Source: Asaia bogorensis (GTDB taxonomy: Bacteria; Pseudomonadota; Alphaproteobacteria; Acetobacterales; Acetobacteraceae). Taken from it: 52,722 nt of DNA. The position numbers and the translations under genes were made by a program. The stretch spans positions 1 through 52,722 of the forward strand of contig CALQTN020000028.1 of NCBI GenBank assembly GCA_943333505.2, read 5' to 3'. The first letter of the stretch is position 1. Each line of letters starts with the position of its first letter. The notes below the pieces were generated by a model that was not told the origin of the DNA, made no database searches, and worked only from the letters and a program-made list of their open reading frames with translations. Shown here one piece after another: positions 34,494 to 44,242 of the stretch.

Positions 34494-34722
34494 TTTCAAC
34501 TATGGCTGATTTGCATATCGCTCGCGGGAGCGCAAGACGTGTAACAATCCTGCGGGCGCGAATAGCGGCAGAATCATGCTCGGACCAACTTTAGATGGAT
34601 GGCGGATCGGACGACGCGGTCCGGCGTTTGACCGGGATGGCTGGCGGCAATGAATTGGCCATCCCCAAGACAGAATTCTGCGCCTATAACCTGGCCGCAA
34701 TTCCGCTTCCACACAGGATCGC

Positions 34723-36153
34723 ATGATCAAACGTCGCGCCGCGCTCACCGGTTTTGGTGCCTTGCTCACTGGCTGCACGCAAGTCCCTTTGCCGGATGCG
34801 GCGCTTGAGGTGCCGGCTGCCTACCGCGCGACCTCGGCGAGTGCTGCCACCGCGTGGCCGGCAGCAGAATGGTGGCGCGGCTTCGGGTCGGCCGAGCTTA
34901 ACGGCTTGATTGCCGATGCGCGGGCGGAGAATTTCGACCTTGCGGTTGCTATGGCGCGGGTCCGCCAGGCTGATGCGCAGGCGGCCATCGCCGGGGCACC
35001 GCTGCTGCCGTCGGTTTCCGCCCAGGGGAAAGACAGCTGGACCCGCAATTCGCTCACCCGGCGGGTCGGCACTGCCGGCGCAAGTCCGACCGGGGTCTAT
35101 TATGAAACCCGCTCCTATTCGCTGACGCCGACCGTCAGTTGGGAACTCGATTTCTGGGGCCGGGTGAGCGGCGGCAGAGACGCCGCCCAGGCCACGGCTT
35201 TGGCCAGCCGCTTCGACCAGCAAAGCGTCGCACTTTCGGTCGTATCGGCGGTTGCCTCGACCTGGTTTCAGGCGCTGGCGTTGCAGGATCGGCTGGATGT
35301 CTCGACCCGCAATTTGCGTGATGCCGAACAGATCCTGGCCGCGATTCAGGCACGACAGACCGTCGGCACCGCATCCCAGCTCGATGTCGCCCAGCAGGCC
35401 GCCCTGGTCGCCGGTTTGCGGGCCCAGCAGCCGAATTTCCGCAACCAGATGCAGCAGCAGGTCAATAATCTCGGCATTCTGACCGGGCGGCCGCCATCGC
35501 TTGTCGCGATCCGGCCTGGCACCCTGATCACGCTGTCGCTGCCGGAAATCAGCCCCGGCACACCATCATCGCTGCTCACACGGCGGCCGGATATTGCCTC
35601 GGCCGAGGCGCAACTGGCGGCACAGGGCGCCAATATCACGGTTGCGCGTGCCGCTTTCTTTCCACAGATCAGCCTGAGCGGCAGCGCCGGGTGGCAGAAC
35701 ATCGCCTTGCCGGTGCTGTTCGGTCCGGGCTCGCTGTTCGCCAGCGCCGTCGCATCGGCAACCCAGTCAATCTTCGACAACGGCCAGCGCAGCGCCAGCC
35801 TGGAACTTGCCCGCGCCCGCTATGATGAAATGCTCGCCGATTATCGCAGGACCGTCGTGCAGGGCTTCACCGATGTCGAAAACGGGATCACCGCGTATCA
35901 CTTCACCACCGAACAGGAAGCCCTGGTGCGCGATGCGGCGGCCATCGCCCAGCGCGCCGCCGATATTGCCCGCGCCCAGCTTCTGGCCGGCACCGTCGAT
36001 ATTGTGACCGCGTTGCAGGCGCAGACCACCTTGTTCAACAACCTCGATCTGCTCGCCCAGGTGCGGCTGGCGCGGTTTCAGGCATTATTGTCGCTTTACA
36101 AGGCCCTCGGCGGCGGCTGGTCCAAGGGCGAGATTTCACAGGAAGTCCCGTAG
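34723..36153 (+). CDS. RND outer-membrane factor, NodT/OprM-type lipoprotein
   Basis: A 476-residue outer-membrane channel of the TolC superfamily. The signal peptide ends in a lipobox LLTGC (Cys18). WWRGFGSAELNGLIADA is the NodT-family opening. The rest has the two long repeated helical hairpins (LAVAMARVRQADAQAAIAG; IAQRAADIARAQLLAGTVD), with SWELDFWGRVSGG and LLTRRPDIASAEAQLAAQGA as family signatures. It forms the exit duct of the tripartite pump encoded by the next three genes, and its TAG stop directly abuts the adaptor start. Confidence 0.93.
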   Translation: MIKRRAALTGFGALLTGCTQVPLPDAALEVPAAYRATSASAATAWPAAEWWRGFGSAELNGLIADARAENFDLAVAMARVRQADAQAAIAGAPLLPSVSAQGKDSWTRNSLTRRVGTAGASPTGVYYETRSYSLTPTVSWELDFWGRVSGGRDAAQATALASRFDQQSVALSVVSAVASTWFQALALQDRLDVSTRNLRDAEQILAAIQARQTVGTASQLDVAQQAALVAGLRAQQPNFRNQMQQQVNNLGILTGRPPSLVAIRPGTLITLSLPEISPGTPSSLLTRRPDIASAEAQLAAQGANITVARAAFFPQISLSGSAGWQNIALPVLFGPGSLFASAVASATQSIFDNGQRSASLELARARYDEMLADYRRTVVQGFTDVENGITAYHFTTEQEALVRDAAAIAQRAADIARAQLLAGTVDIVTALQAQTTLFNNLDLLAQVRLARFQALLSLYKALGGGWSKGEISQEVP

Positions 36154-37422
36154 ATGCGTCGCTTACTCGGTTTAGTGCTTATCGCGGCGATGTTGGCTGG
36201 CGGGTCCTATGTCTGGCTGCTGTACAACCCGACCCAGATGGCATCGGTTCAAGCCATAGCGGGGGACCTGCTGCCCAGGATCGGCATCGCCTATGTGCCG
36301 CCAGTGCCGCAGGTCGCGGCCCCAGCAGCCCCTGGAGTCGGGCGCCGGACCCCAACGCTGATCCCGGTTGTGGTCGCACCGGCCGGGATGCGCGACGTGC
36401 CAATTTATCTCGACGGGCTTGGCACCGCCCAGGCTTCGGCCAATGTCACGGTCAAACCGCAGGTCGATGGCGCGCTTCTGGAAGTCCGCTTCACAGAAGG
36501 CCAGACGGTCAAGGCCGGCGATGTGCTGGCCCGGATTGATCCGCGATTGTATCAGGCGACGCTCGATCAGGTGAGTGCCAAAAAGGCCCAGGACGAGGCA
36601 ACCCTTGCCAACGCAAAGGTCGATGCCGCGCGCTACGCCAAGCTTGCCGCCACCGCCTATACCTCGGCCCAGCAAGCCGATAACTCGCGCGCCTTGGTCG
36701 CCCAGTTGACCGCCCAGGTGGCCGCCGATCAGGCCCAGATCGACAATGCCAGGATCCAGCTTGGCTACACCACCATCGTGGCGCCGATTTCGGGGCGGGC
36801 CGGCATCCGCCTGGTCGATGCCGGCAATATCGTCCGCGCATCAGACGCCACCGGCTTGGTCGTTCTGGCGACCCTGAAACCGATTTCAGTGCTGTTCACC
36901 CTGCCCCAGCAAGCCTTGCCGGCCATTGCCGCGGCCATCCAGGCCGGGCCGGTGACGATCCTGGCCTTGCCGCAAAACAACGCGCCCACCACCGAACGCG
37001 CCGTGCTTGACCAAGGCACGCTGACGGTGCTGGACAATCAGGTCGATCCGGCAACCGGCACCGTCAAGCTGAAAGCAAGCTTCCCGAACGAGGACCTCAA
37101 GCTCTGGCCCGGCGCGTTCGTGACGGTGCGGCTGCAAAGCCGGGTCTGGCAAAACGCCACGGTGGTGCCGCCGGTCGCCCTGCAACGCGGTCCGCGCGGC
37201 ACGTTCGTCTATGTGGTGACCGAGGCCGGAACTGCATCGCGCCGCCCGGTAACGGTCGGGCATGAGGAACTGACATTGGCGATCATCGCCGAAGGCCTCA
37301 AGCCCGGAGAGCGGGTCGTGATCGACGGCGCCGCGCGGTTGTCCGAGGGCAGCAAGGTCGTCGCGGTTGCCCCGGCCGGCGCCCAGCGTCCGGGCGCGGC
37401 GGGCGCGACAGCTAGTCCGTGA
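36154..37422 (+). CDS. mdtA: RND membrane-fusion (adaptor) protein, MdtA type
   Basis: A 422-residue periplasmic adaptor with an N-terminal hydrophobic anchor (LLGLVLIAAMLAGGSYVWLL). It follows the MdtA order: lipoyl half-motif KPQVDGALLEVRFTEGQTVK, LARIDPRLYQATLDQ, a helical hairpin rich in AQ, the second lipoyl half GYTTIVAPISGRAGIRLVD, then beta-barrel sequence LWPGAFVTVRL. The C-terminal tail is Ala/Gly/Pro-rich. It starts immediately after the outer-membrane gene and ends 1 nt before the first permease, so it should be stoichiometric with both. Confidence 0.92.
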   Translation: MRRLLGLVLIAAMLAGGSYVWLLYNPTQMASVQAIAGDLLPRIGIAYVPPVPQVAAPAAPGVGRRTPTLIPVVVAPAGMRDVPIYLDGLGTAQASANVTVKPQVDGALLEVRFTEGQTVKAGDVLARIDPRLYQATLDQVSAKKAQDEATLANAKVDAARYAKLAATAYTSAQQADNSRALVAQLTAQVAADQAQIDNARIQLGYTTIVAPISGRAGIRLVDAGNIVRASDATGLVVLATLKPISVLFTLPQQALPAIAAAIQAGPVTILALPQNNAPTTERAVLDQGTLTVLDNQVDPATGTVKLKASFPNEDLKLWPGAFVTVRLQSRVWQNATVVPPVALQRGPRGTFVYVVTEAGTASRRPVTVGHEELTLAIIAEGLKPGERVVIDGAARLSEGSKVVAVAPAGAQRPGAAGATASP

Positions 37423-37423
37423 C

Positions 37424-40400
37424 ATGAACATCTCCGCCCCGTTCATTGCCCGCCCGATCGCGACCTCACTGCTCGCGGTGGCGCTGCTGCTGAGCGGCAT
37501 TCTCGGCTATCGCGCATTGCCGGTCTCGGCGCTTCCGCAGGTGGATTTCCCGACCATCCAGATCACCACCCAACTGCCCGGCGCGAGCCCGGAGGTGGTG
37601 TCGAACCTGATCACCGCGAGCCTGGAACGCCAGTTCGGCCAGATCCAGGGGCTGACCACGATGACATCGACGTCATCGGAGGGAACCAGCCAGATCACCT
37701 TGCAGTTCTCGCTCGCCCGCAACATCGACAGCGCCGCCCAGGACGTGCAGGCGGCAATCAATGCGTCGGCAGGAACTTTGCCGCTCACCCTGCCCTACCC
37801 ACCGGTTTATTCAAAAGTGAATCCGGCCGATGCGCCGATCCTGTCGCTGGCGCTGACATCGGACGCACTCACCATCGATCGGGTCTCGGACGCCGCCGAT
37901 ACGTTGCTGCAACCGAAACTGTCGGAGATCGATGGGGTCGGCAAGGTCTCGGTGCAGGGCAACATGAAGCCGGCGGTGCGGGTGCGGGTCGATCCCGGCA
38001 GGCTCGCCGGCTACGGGCTGTCGATGGAAGATGTCCGCATCGCGATCGTTGCCGCCAACGTCAACGGCGCCAAGGGCGGGTTTGATGGGCCACGGCAGGC
38101 GATAGCGTTGGGGGCGAACGATCAGATCATTTCCCCCGATGCCTACAAGACCCTGGTGCTCGCCTGGCGCAACGGCGCGCCGGTGCGGCTGGGCGATCTG
38201 GGCGAGGTGGTGGGCGGACTTGAAAATAATCGCGCCGCGGCGTGGTACTATCCCGCCGGCGGGCCAGCCCAGCAGGCGGTGGTGCTGGACATCCAGCGCC
38301 AGCCGGGCGCCAACATCGTGGAGACCGTCAGGCGATTACAGGCCGAACTGCCCGCTCTGCGCCGCGCCATGCCCGCCCAGATAAGGCTGGCGATTGTGAC
38401 CGATCGAACCGAAACCATCCGCGCCAGCGTGCGCGACGTGCAGTACACGCTGGTGCTGTCGATCGTGCTGGTGGTGGGGGTGATCTATCTGTTCCTGCGC
38501 AGTTGGCGGGCGACGCTGATCCCGGCGATTGCCTTGCCGCTATCGCTGATCGGCACGTTCGGGGTGATGTCGCTGTTGGGCTACGGGCTGGATAATTTGT
38601 CGCTGATGGCGCTGACGGTCGCCACTGGCTTCGTGGTCGATGATGCCATCGTGATGATCGAGAACGTGGTGCGCTATATCGAGGACGGCAAATCGCCGTT
38701 GCAGGCCGCGTATGATGGCGCCGCCCAGATCGGCTTCACCATTATCTCGCTGACAGTGTCATTGATCGCGGTGTTCATTCCGCTGCTGTTCATGACCGGC
38801 GTGGTCGGCCGGCTGTTCAGCGAATTCGCGGTCACGCTGTCGGTTTCGGTGATTGTCTCGGCGGTGATCTCGCTCACGCTCACGCCGATGATGTGCGGCC
38901 GGCTGCTGCGCCCGCATGGCGAGGAAAAGCCCGGAACAGTGTCACGCATCTTCGAGCGCGGGTTTGATCGGATGTTGGCGGGCTACAAATCCAGCCTCAC
39001 ATGGTCGCTGCGCCATCAGCGCTTCATGCTGGTGGTGGCGGTGGCGACGCTGGTGGGCACGGCGTGGCTCTATATCATCGTCCCCAAAGGGTTTCTGCCA
39101 TTGCAGGATACCGGGGTCATCGTGGTCGCCACCGAGGGCGAGCAGTCAATTTCGATCAAAAGAATGACCGAACTGCAAAGCCAGGCGGCCGAGATTGTCA
39201 GGCTTGATCCGGCAGTGGCGAGCGTGGTGTCGTTCGTGGGCGCCGGCGCAATCAATGCGACCCCCAATGCCGGGCGGCTGACCATCGCGCTCAAACCACG
39301 GGATAGCGGCCGGGCCTCGGCGCAGGATATCGCCACAAGGATGACAGCGGCGCTGGCCGCCATTCCGGGGCTGACGGTGTTTCTGCAGCCGGTGCAAGAC
39401 ATCCAGATCGGGACCCGCATCAGCCGCACCCAGTTTCAGTATACCCTCATCGACACCGACCCCGCCGAACTGGCGCTGTGGGCCCCGCGCCTGGTCGCCA
39501 GGCTGCAAGCCTTGCCCGATCTGCGCGATGTTGCCTCCGACCAGCAGAATGATGGCTTCCGCCTGATGGTGCGGGTCGATCGCGACGCCGCCATGCGGCA
39601 TGGGGTCAGCATGCAGATGGTTCAGGATGTGCTGTACGATAGCTTCGGCCAGCGCCAGATTTCCACCATCTTCGCCCAGGCCAACCAATATCGCGTCGTG
39701 CTCGAGGCGTCCCCCGAATGGCAGGCCGATCCCGCATCGCTGCTGCTGCTGCGGGTGCCTGGCACTGGCGGCGCGCAAGTGCCGCTCAACGCGATTGCCA
39801 GCATTGAGCGGACCACCGCGCCCCTGGTCATCACCCATGAAGCGCAATTCCCGTCGGTGACGATCAGCTTCAACCTTGGGCCGCGCGGTTCGCTCGGCGG
39901 TGCGGTCGAGGGGATTGCCGCCGCCGAGCGCGAGATCGACCTGCCACCAACCATATCCGGCAGTTTTTCCGGCGATGCGGCGGAATTCCAGAAATCGCTC
40001 GCCGCCGAGCCATGGCTGATCCTGGCTGCGATCATCGTGATCTACATCGTGCTAGGGGTGTTATACGAAAGCACCATCCACCCGATCACCATTCTGTCCA
40101 CCCTGCCCTCGGCCGGCATTGGCGCGGTGCTGGCGCTGATGCTGGTTGGCGCCGATCTGTCGCTGGTAGCGCTGGTCGGCGTGGTGCTGCTGATGGGGAT
40201 CGTGAAGAAAAACGCCATTATGATGATCGATTTTGCACTCGACGCCGAGCGCACCAGGGGGATTTCCCCCGATGCGGCGATCGAGGAAGCCTGCCTGCTG
40301 CGCTTCCGGCCGATCATGATGACCACTATGGCGGCCTTGCTTGGCGCGCTGCCGCTAGTGCTGGAAAACGGTAGCGGATCGGAATTGCGGTTTCCGCTCG

Positions 40401-40525
40401 GCGTTACCATCGTGGGCGGGCTGCTGCTCAGCCAGTTTCTGACGCTTTATACCACGCCGGCGATTTATCTCGCGTTTGAACGGCTGCGGCTGCGCTGGGC
40501 GCCGCGGCCGGTGGCGGCGGAGTAG
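37424..40525 (+). CDS. mdtB: RND efflux permease, MdtB type
   Basis: A 1033-residue inner-membrane proton-driven drug exporter. The N-terminus NISAPFIARPIATSLL is the HAE1-RND start. The proton-relay aspartates are D406 and D407 in FVVDDAIVMIEN, and the matching lysine lies in GIVKKNAIMMID (about K929). I choose ATG at 37424 because the longer frame would overlap the adaptor gene in another frame. The next gene encodes a second permease, so the pump is probably heteromeric as in MdtABC. All key residues are present. Substrates of such pumps include bile salts, novobiocin and other hydrophobic compounds. Confidence 0.92.
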   Translation: MNISAPFIARPIATSLLAVALLLSGILGYRALPVSALPQVDFPTIQITTQLPGASPEVVSNLITASLERQFGQIQGLTTMTSTSSEGTSQITLQFSLARNIDSAAQDVQAAINASAGTLPLTLPYPPVYSKVNPADAPILSLALTSDALTIDRVSDAADTLLQPKLSEIDGVGKVSVQGNMKPAVRVRVDPGRLAGYGLSMEDVRIAIVAANVNGAKGGFDGPRQAIALGANDQIISPDAYKTLVLAWRNGAPVRLGDLGEVVGGLENNRAAAWYYPAGGPAQQAVVLDIQRQPGANIVETVRRLQAELPALRRAMPAQIRLAIVTDRTETIRASVRDVQYTLVLSIVLVVGVIYLFLRSWRATLIPAIALPLSLIGTFGVMSLLGYGLDNLSLMALTVATGFVVDDAIVMIENVVRYIEDGKSPLQAAYDGAAQIGFTIISLTVSLIAVFIPLLFMTGVVGRLFSEFAVTLSVSVIVSAVISLTLTPMMCGRLLRPHGEEKPGTVSRIFERGFDRMLAGYKSSLTWSLRHQRFMLVVAVATLVGTAWLYIIVPKGFLPLQDTGVIVVATEGEQSISIKRMTELQSQAAEIVRLDPAVASVVSFVGAGAINATPNAGRLTIALKPRDSGRASAQDIATRMTAALAAIPGLTVFLQPVQDIQIGTRISRTQFQYTLIDTDPAELALWAPRLVARLQALPDLRDVASDQQNDGFRLMVRVDRDAAMRHGVSMQMVQDVLYDSFGQRQISTIFAQANQYRVVLEASPEWQADPASLLLLRVPGTGGAQVPLNAIASIERTTAPLVITHEAQFPSVTISFNLGPRGSLGGAVEGIAAAEREIDLPPTISGSFSGDAAEFQKSLAAEPWLILAAIIVIYIVLGVLYESTIHPITILSTLPSAGIGAVLALMLVGADLSLVALVGVVLLMGIVKKNAIMMIDFALDAERTRGISPDAAIEEACLLRFRPIMMTTMAALLGALPLVLENGSGSELRFPLGVTIVGGLLLSQFLTLYTTPAIYLAFERLRLRWAPRPVAAE

Positions 40526-40707
40526 GCGATGGAGGGCAAGGAAGGCATTGGTTTTGTGACCAAAAAGCAGCAAAAAAACCTCCCAATTTGTTGCCGTTGG
40601 CGTGGGACCGTGGTGAGTGGGCACGCCAACGGCAACAAAGTGCCAAAAAGTTTATTTGCTTCTTTTGGGTCACAAAAAGAAGATTATTCTGGTCGTGGAT
40701 TGGCGAT
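40526..40707 (+). repeat. hairpin-rich repeat splitting the two permease genes
   Basis: This 182-bp gap inside the efflux operon holds an 18-bp perfect inverted repeat (40587-40604 and 40622-40639; core ttgttgccgttggcgtg) with a 17-nt loop. A second small hairpin follows, cttctttt (40659-40666) and aaaagaag (40675-40682). From cacgccaacggcaa onward the text aligns with 49223-49284. The stretch 40543-40570 (aaggcattggttttgtgacc ...) resembles the D copy at 48749. No gene is present. It may act as a processing or attenuation point that lowers expression of the second permease. Confidence 0.75.
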
Positions 40708-43700
40708 ATGAACTTCTCCGCCCCCTTCATCCGCCGGCCGGTCGCCACCATCCTGCTGTCGATCGGCCTCGCCATTGCCGGGATCGTTGCCTATCATTTC
40801 CTGCCAGTGGCGCCACTACCGGCGGTGGATTTCCCCGCCATCGTGGTCTTCGCCGGGCGCCCGGGGGCAGACCCGGAAACCATGGCCAATTCCATCGCCG
40901 CCCCTTTGGAACGCCATCTCGGGACAATTGCCGGGGTGACCGAACTCACCTCGACCTCCTCGACCGGTTCGACCGCAATTGTGGTGCTGTTCGATCTGTC
41001 CCGCACCATTGATAGCGCTGCGAAGGATGTCCAGGCGGCGATCAACGCAGCCACCAACGATCTGCCGTCGGACCTGCCGATCCGGCCCTATTTCCGCAAG
41101 TTCAATCCCGGCCAGGCGCCGGTCATGTCGATAGCGCTGACGTCTGACACGCTGTCGATGGCGCAGGTTTATGATGCCGCCGATAGCATCCTGGCCCAGC
41201 GGCTGTCCCAACTCGACGGCGTGGCCCAGGTGCAGTTGAACGGGGCGGAAAAGCCGGCGGTGCGGGTACGGCTCGATCCGGCAGCGCTGGCGGCCGCCGG
41301 GCTGTCGTCGCAGGACGTTTACAACACCATTCGCCGGTCCAATGTCGTGGGACCAACCGGCAGTTTGCAGGGACCGGACAGTGCCAACAGCATTGCGCTG
41401 AACGGGCAGTTGAGCCGGGCCGCCGACTACGCACCCCTGGTGATCAAGACCACGCCGGGCGGCGCGGTGCGGTTGCAGGACGTGGCGAGCGTCATCGACG
41501 GGGTCGCCAATACCCGCCTCGCCGCCTGGTTCGGCCAGAAGCCGGCGATCCTGATTTTCATCAGCAAGACCGCCGATGCCAATGTCATCGAGACCGTCGA
41601 TCAGGTCCGCGCCATCCTGCCGCTGCTGCAATCTTGGATGCCGCAAGGGATCGAGCTGACGGTGCTGTCCGATCGCACCCAGACCATCCGGGCAAGCGTG
41701 GACGATGTGCAAACCAGCCTTGGCATTTCCATTGTGCTGGTGCTGCTGGTGATATTGCTGTTTCTGCGCCGCACGGTGCCGACCATCGCCGCCGCAGTGA
41801 CTGTGCCATTATCATTGGCCGGCACATTGGTCGGTATGTGGTTCTTCGGCTTCGCGCTGGATAATTTCAGCCTGATGGCGCTGACAATTTCAGTCGGCTT
41901 TGTGGTCGATGACGCCATCGTGATGATCGAGAACATCACCCGCCATATCGAGATGGGCAAGACCCCGTTGCAGGCGGCGTTCGACGGGGCCAGGCAAATC
42001 GGCTTCACCGTGATGTCGATCAGCATTTCGCTGGTGGCGGTGTTCATCCCAATCCTGTTCATGGGTGGGATTCTCGGCCGGCTGTTCCATGAATTCACCA
42101 CCACACTGACCTTGGCGATTGCGGTTTCGGCGCTGGTTTCGCTGACCCTGACGCCGATGCTGTGCGGCAGGTTCCTAAGCCCACCGAAGCCGCCGCAGGG
42201 GGTGTGGGGCTGGATCGATCGCGGGGTGGAACGTGGCTTCGATGCGGCGCGCGATGGCTATGCCTTCACGTTGGGCTTCGCGCTGCGGTTCCGCTGGATC
42301 ACCCTGTTCATCACCCCGGTGGTGATCGGGATTACGGTGTGGATGTATATCGCCATCCCCAAGGGGATGTTCCCGACCCAGGATATCGGGCTGATGCAGG
42401 GCTCAACGCTCGCAGGCCCGGAAACCTCGTTTGCCGCGATGGCCGAGAAACAGCGCGCCGTGGTCGAGGTGTTGCTGCGCGACCCCGCGATTGCCGCCGT
42501 CGGTTCGACCATCGGCGTTTCGGGCGGATTTTCGGCAATGAACCGCGGCCAGCTTACCATCGGTCTGAAACCGCTCGCTGAACGCGGTGGGGTCCAGGCG
42601 CCGGCAATCATGGCGCGCTTGCGCCTGCCTTTGGCGCGGATCGGCGGGATGCAAACCTTTCTGTGGGCGGCGCAGGATATGCCGTCGGGTGGGCGCGGCG
42701 GGGCGTCGGAGAAATTCGTCCTGCTCGGCCCCGATGTTGTCGAGTTACGGCAATGGACGCTGGCGCTGGTCGACAAGCTGCAGACAGTCACCTCAATCAC
42801 CGAAATGAATTCCGACCAGGACCGCACCGCGCCGATGGCCAATGTGGTGATCGATCGCGACGCGGCGGTCCGCATGGGGGTGTCGGTGGCGGCAATCGGC
42901 AACGCGCTCAACAACGCGTTCGCCCAGCGCCAGATTTCGATCATCTACACCCAGCGCAACCAGTATCGGGTGGTCGAGGAGGTTGACCCCAAGCTGCAAA
43001 CCGACCCGACCATGCTGAGCCGGATCTTCGTCGGCGCCAATAACGGCACCCAGATCCCGCTTGGTGCGCTGGTCAAGATCGAAGCCGGCAATGCGCCACT
43101 TGCGGTGCACCATCAGGGCCAGTTTCCCGCTGCCACCATCAGTTTCAACGTCGCCGAGGGCGTGGCGCAAGCCGATGCGCTGGCGGAGGTTGAGGCGGTG
43201 GCGGCCGAGTTGCGGATGCCCGACACCATCCGCACCCAGTTCGCCGGCGGATCGCGCTGGATGCGGGAAAGCCTGTCGACGCAGCCAGTGCTGATCGCGG
43301 CGGCATTGCTGACAATCTATCTGGTGCTCGGGGTGCTGTATGAAAGCCTGACCCAGCCGATTACCATCCTGTCGACCCTGCCATCGGCGGGCCTTGGCGC
43401 ATTGCTGGCGTTGAAGGTCTATAATCTGAATTTGTCGGTGATGGCGATTATCGGGGTGCTGCTGCTGATGGGGATCGTCAAGAAAAACGCCATCATGATG
43501 ATCGATTTCGCCCTCGAACAGGAACGCCAGCATGGCAAATCCCCAGCTGAGGCGATCCATGCCGCGTGTCTCGAACGCTTCCGCCCGATAATCATGACAA
43601 CGCTTGCCGCCCTGCTTGGCGCGGTGCCGCTGGCGATGTCGTTTGGCACCGGGTCCGAATTGCGCCAGCCGCTGGGGATTTCGATCATCGGCGGGTTGAT

Positions 43701-43830
43701 CGTGTCGCAGGCGCTGACGCTTTATACGACGCCGGTGATTTATCTGGCGCTGCAGTGGCGGCCACGGCTGACCTGGTGGCCGTTGCGCAGGCGGTCAGCG
43801 GTTACGGTCACGATTGATATTAAATCGTAG
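40708..43830 (+). CDS. mdtC: RND efflux permease, MdtC type
   Basis: A 1040-residue RND exporter. It starts NFSAPFIRRPVATILL, keeps D401 and D402 in FVVDDAIVMIEN and the lysine in GIVKKNAIMMID (about K926), and has the repeated FIPILFMGGILGRLF signature. ATG at 40708 is the only start that matches the family N-terminus; the frame is open 120 nt upstream through repeat DNA. It is a paralogue of the preceding permease and probably its partner in one trimer. No ribosome site of consensus strength precedes the ATG (only ggcgat). Confidence 0.92.
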   Translation: MNFSAPFIRRPVATILLSIGLAIAGIVAYHFLPVAPLPAVDFPAIVVFAGRPGADPETMANSIAAPLERHLGTIAGVTELTSTSSTGSTAIVVLFDLSRTIDSAAKDVQAAINAATNDLPSDLPIRPYFRKFNPGQAPVMSIALTSDTLSMAQVYDAADSILAQRLSQLDGVAQVQLNGAEKPAVRVRLDPAALAAAGLSSQDVYNTIRRSNVVGPTGSLQGPDSANSIALNGQLSRAADYAPLVIKTTPGGAVRLQDVASVIDGVANTRLAAWFGQKPAILIFISKTADANVIETVDQVRAILPLLQSWMPQGIELTVLSDRTQTIRASVDDVQTSLGISIVLVLLVILLFLRRTVPTIAAAVTVPLSLAGTLVGMWFFGFALDNFSLMALTISVGFVVDDAIVMIENITRHIEMGKTPLQAAFDGARQIGFTVMSISISLVAVFIPILFMGGILGRLFHEFTTTLTLAIAVSALVSLTLTPMLCGRFLSPPKPPQGVWGWIDRGVERGFDAARDGYAFTLGFALRFRWITLFITPVVIGITVWMYIAIPKGMFPTQDIGLMQGSTLAGPETSFAAMAEKQRAVVEVLLRDPAIAAVGSTIGVSGGFSAMNRGQLTIGLKPLAERGGVQAPAIMARLRLPLARIGGMQTFLWAAQDMPSGGRGGASEKFVLLGPDVVELRQWTLALVDKLQTVTSITEMNSDQDRTAPMANVVIDRDAAVRMGVSVAAIGNALNNAFAQRQISIIYTQRNQYRVVEEVDPKLQTDPTMLSRIFVGANNGTQIPLGALVKIEAGNAPLAVHHQGQFPAATISFNVAEGVAQADALAEVEAVAAELRMPDTIRTQFAGGSRWMRESLSTQPVLIAAALLTIYLVLGVLYESLTQPITILSTLPSAGLGALLALKVYNLNLSVMAIIGVLLLMGIVKKNAIMMIDFALEQERQHGKSPAEAIHAACLERFRPIIMTTLAALLGAVPLAMSFGTGSELRQPLGISIIGGLIVSQALTLYTTPVIYLALQWRPRLTWWPLRRRSAVTVTIDIKS

Positions 43831-43986
43831 CGGAGGCCAGTAGGGTGGTCAGCTACCAGCAGACGATATTTCGGTTCTTTCCTCCGAATTGGCATTTTTG
43901 ATAAATCTTGGGAAGCTTCACCGCAAGAATTATCGGTCCGTATTTACATCCAACGTGATAGTCCCAAGCTGACGGTCAGACGGTTA

Positions 43987-44086
43987 GAGCATGATGACCG
44001 CTGATAGCCGCAGTCACCATGCTCTAACGCTTTGTTTGGTCGCGTGGCCAGACCTCCATGTGATTCCACCTACGGTCATCACGCTC
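43987..44086 (+). repeat. TA-flanked composite palindromic element, copy 2
   Basis: A 100-bp element between TA dinucleotides (43985-43986 and 44087-44088), with ends gagcatgatgaccg and cggtcatcacgctc. Its first 38 bp (43987-44024) form a palindrome that is itself followed by TA (44025-44026). It is the reverse-oriented counterpart of 298-397, with the same internal layout and equal length. The shared core includes ctttgtttggtcgcgtg and gtgattccacctacggtc. Confidence 0.8.
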
Positions 44087-44242
44087 TAGCGCCCAGCCGT
44101 CTGGCCCCGGGTGTACCGAATCCAAGTCCGAGGGATGGTTGTAGCAGAGTTGCGAGTCGGTCAACGCGACGCCATCCAATTGTGGTGGACATATCAGCAC
44201 CTCGCCTGCGGAAGCGTCTCTTGCCGAAAAAACAAGCAACAC
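44024..44242 (-). pseudogene. possible small secreted protein with its tail replaced
   Basis: The minus frame reads from GTG at 44242 as MLLVFSARDASAGEV, like a short signal peptide, then LICPPQLDGVALTDSQLC and DLDSVHPGPDGWAL. There it enters the TA-flanked element, which adds about 21 foreign residues. Taking out the element and one TA makes the frame end as GWALTV and stop. A hydrophobic leader in another frame just upstream (VIAVRSLTLARV) could mean an additional frameshift at the T-run. No family is recognised and there is no ribosome site. It may not be a gene at all. Confidence 0.25.

Noticed and set aside
35346-35780. Overlapping minus-strand frames inside the efflux operon genes
   Set aside because: Antisense shadows of conserved outer-membrane and RND genes.
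40587-40639. The 18-bp inverted repeat as a CRISPR unit or attachment site
   Set aside because: There is no array of regular repeats and spacers, no integrase, and no tRNA nearby; it fits the hairpin repeat family better.
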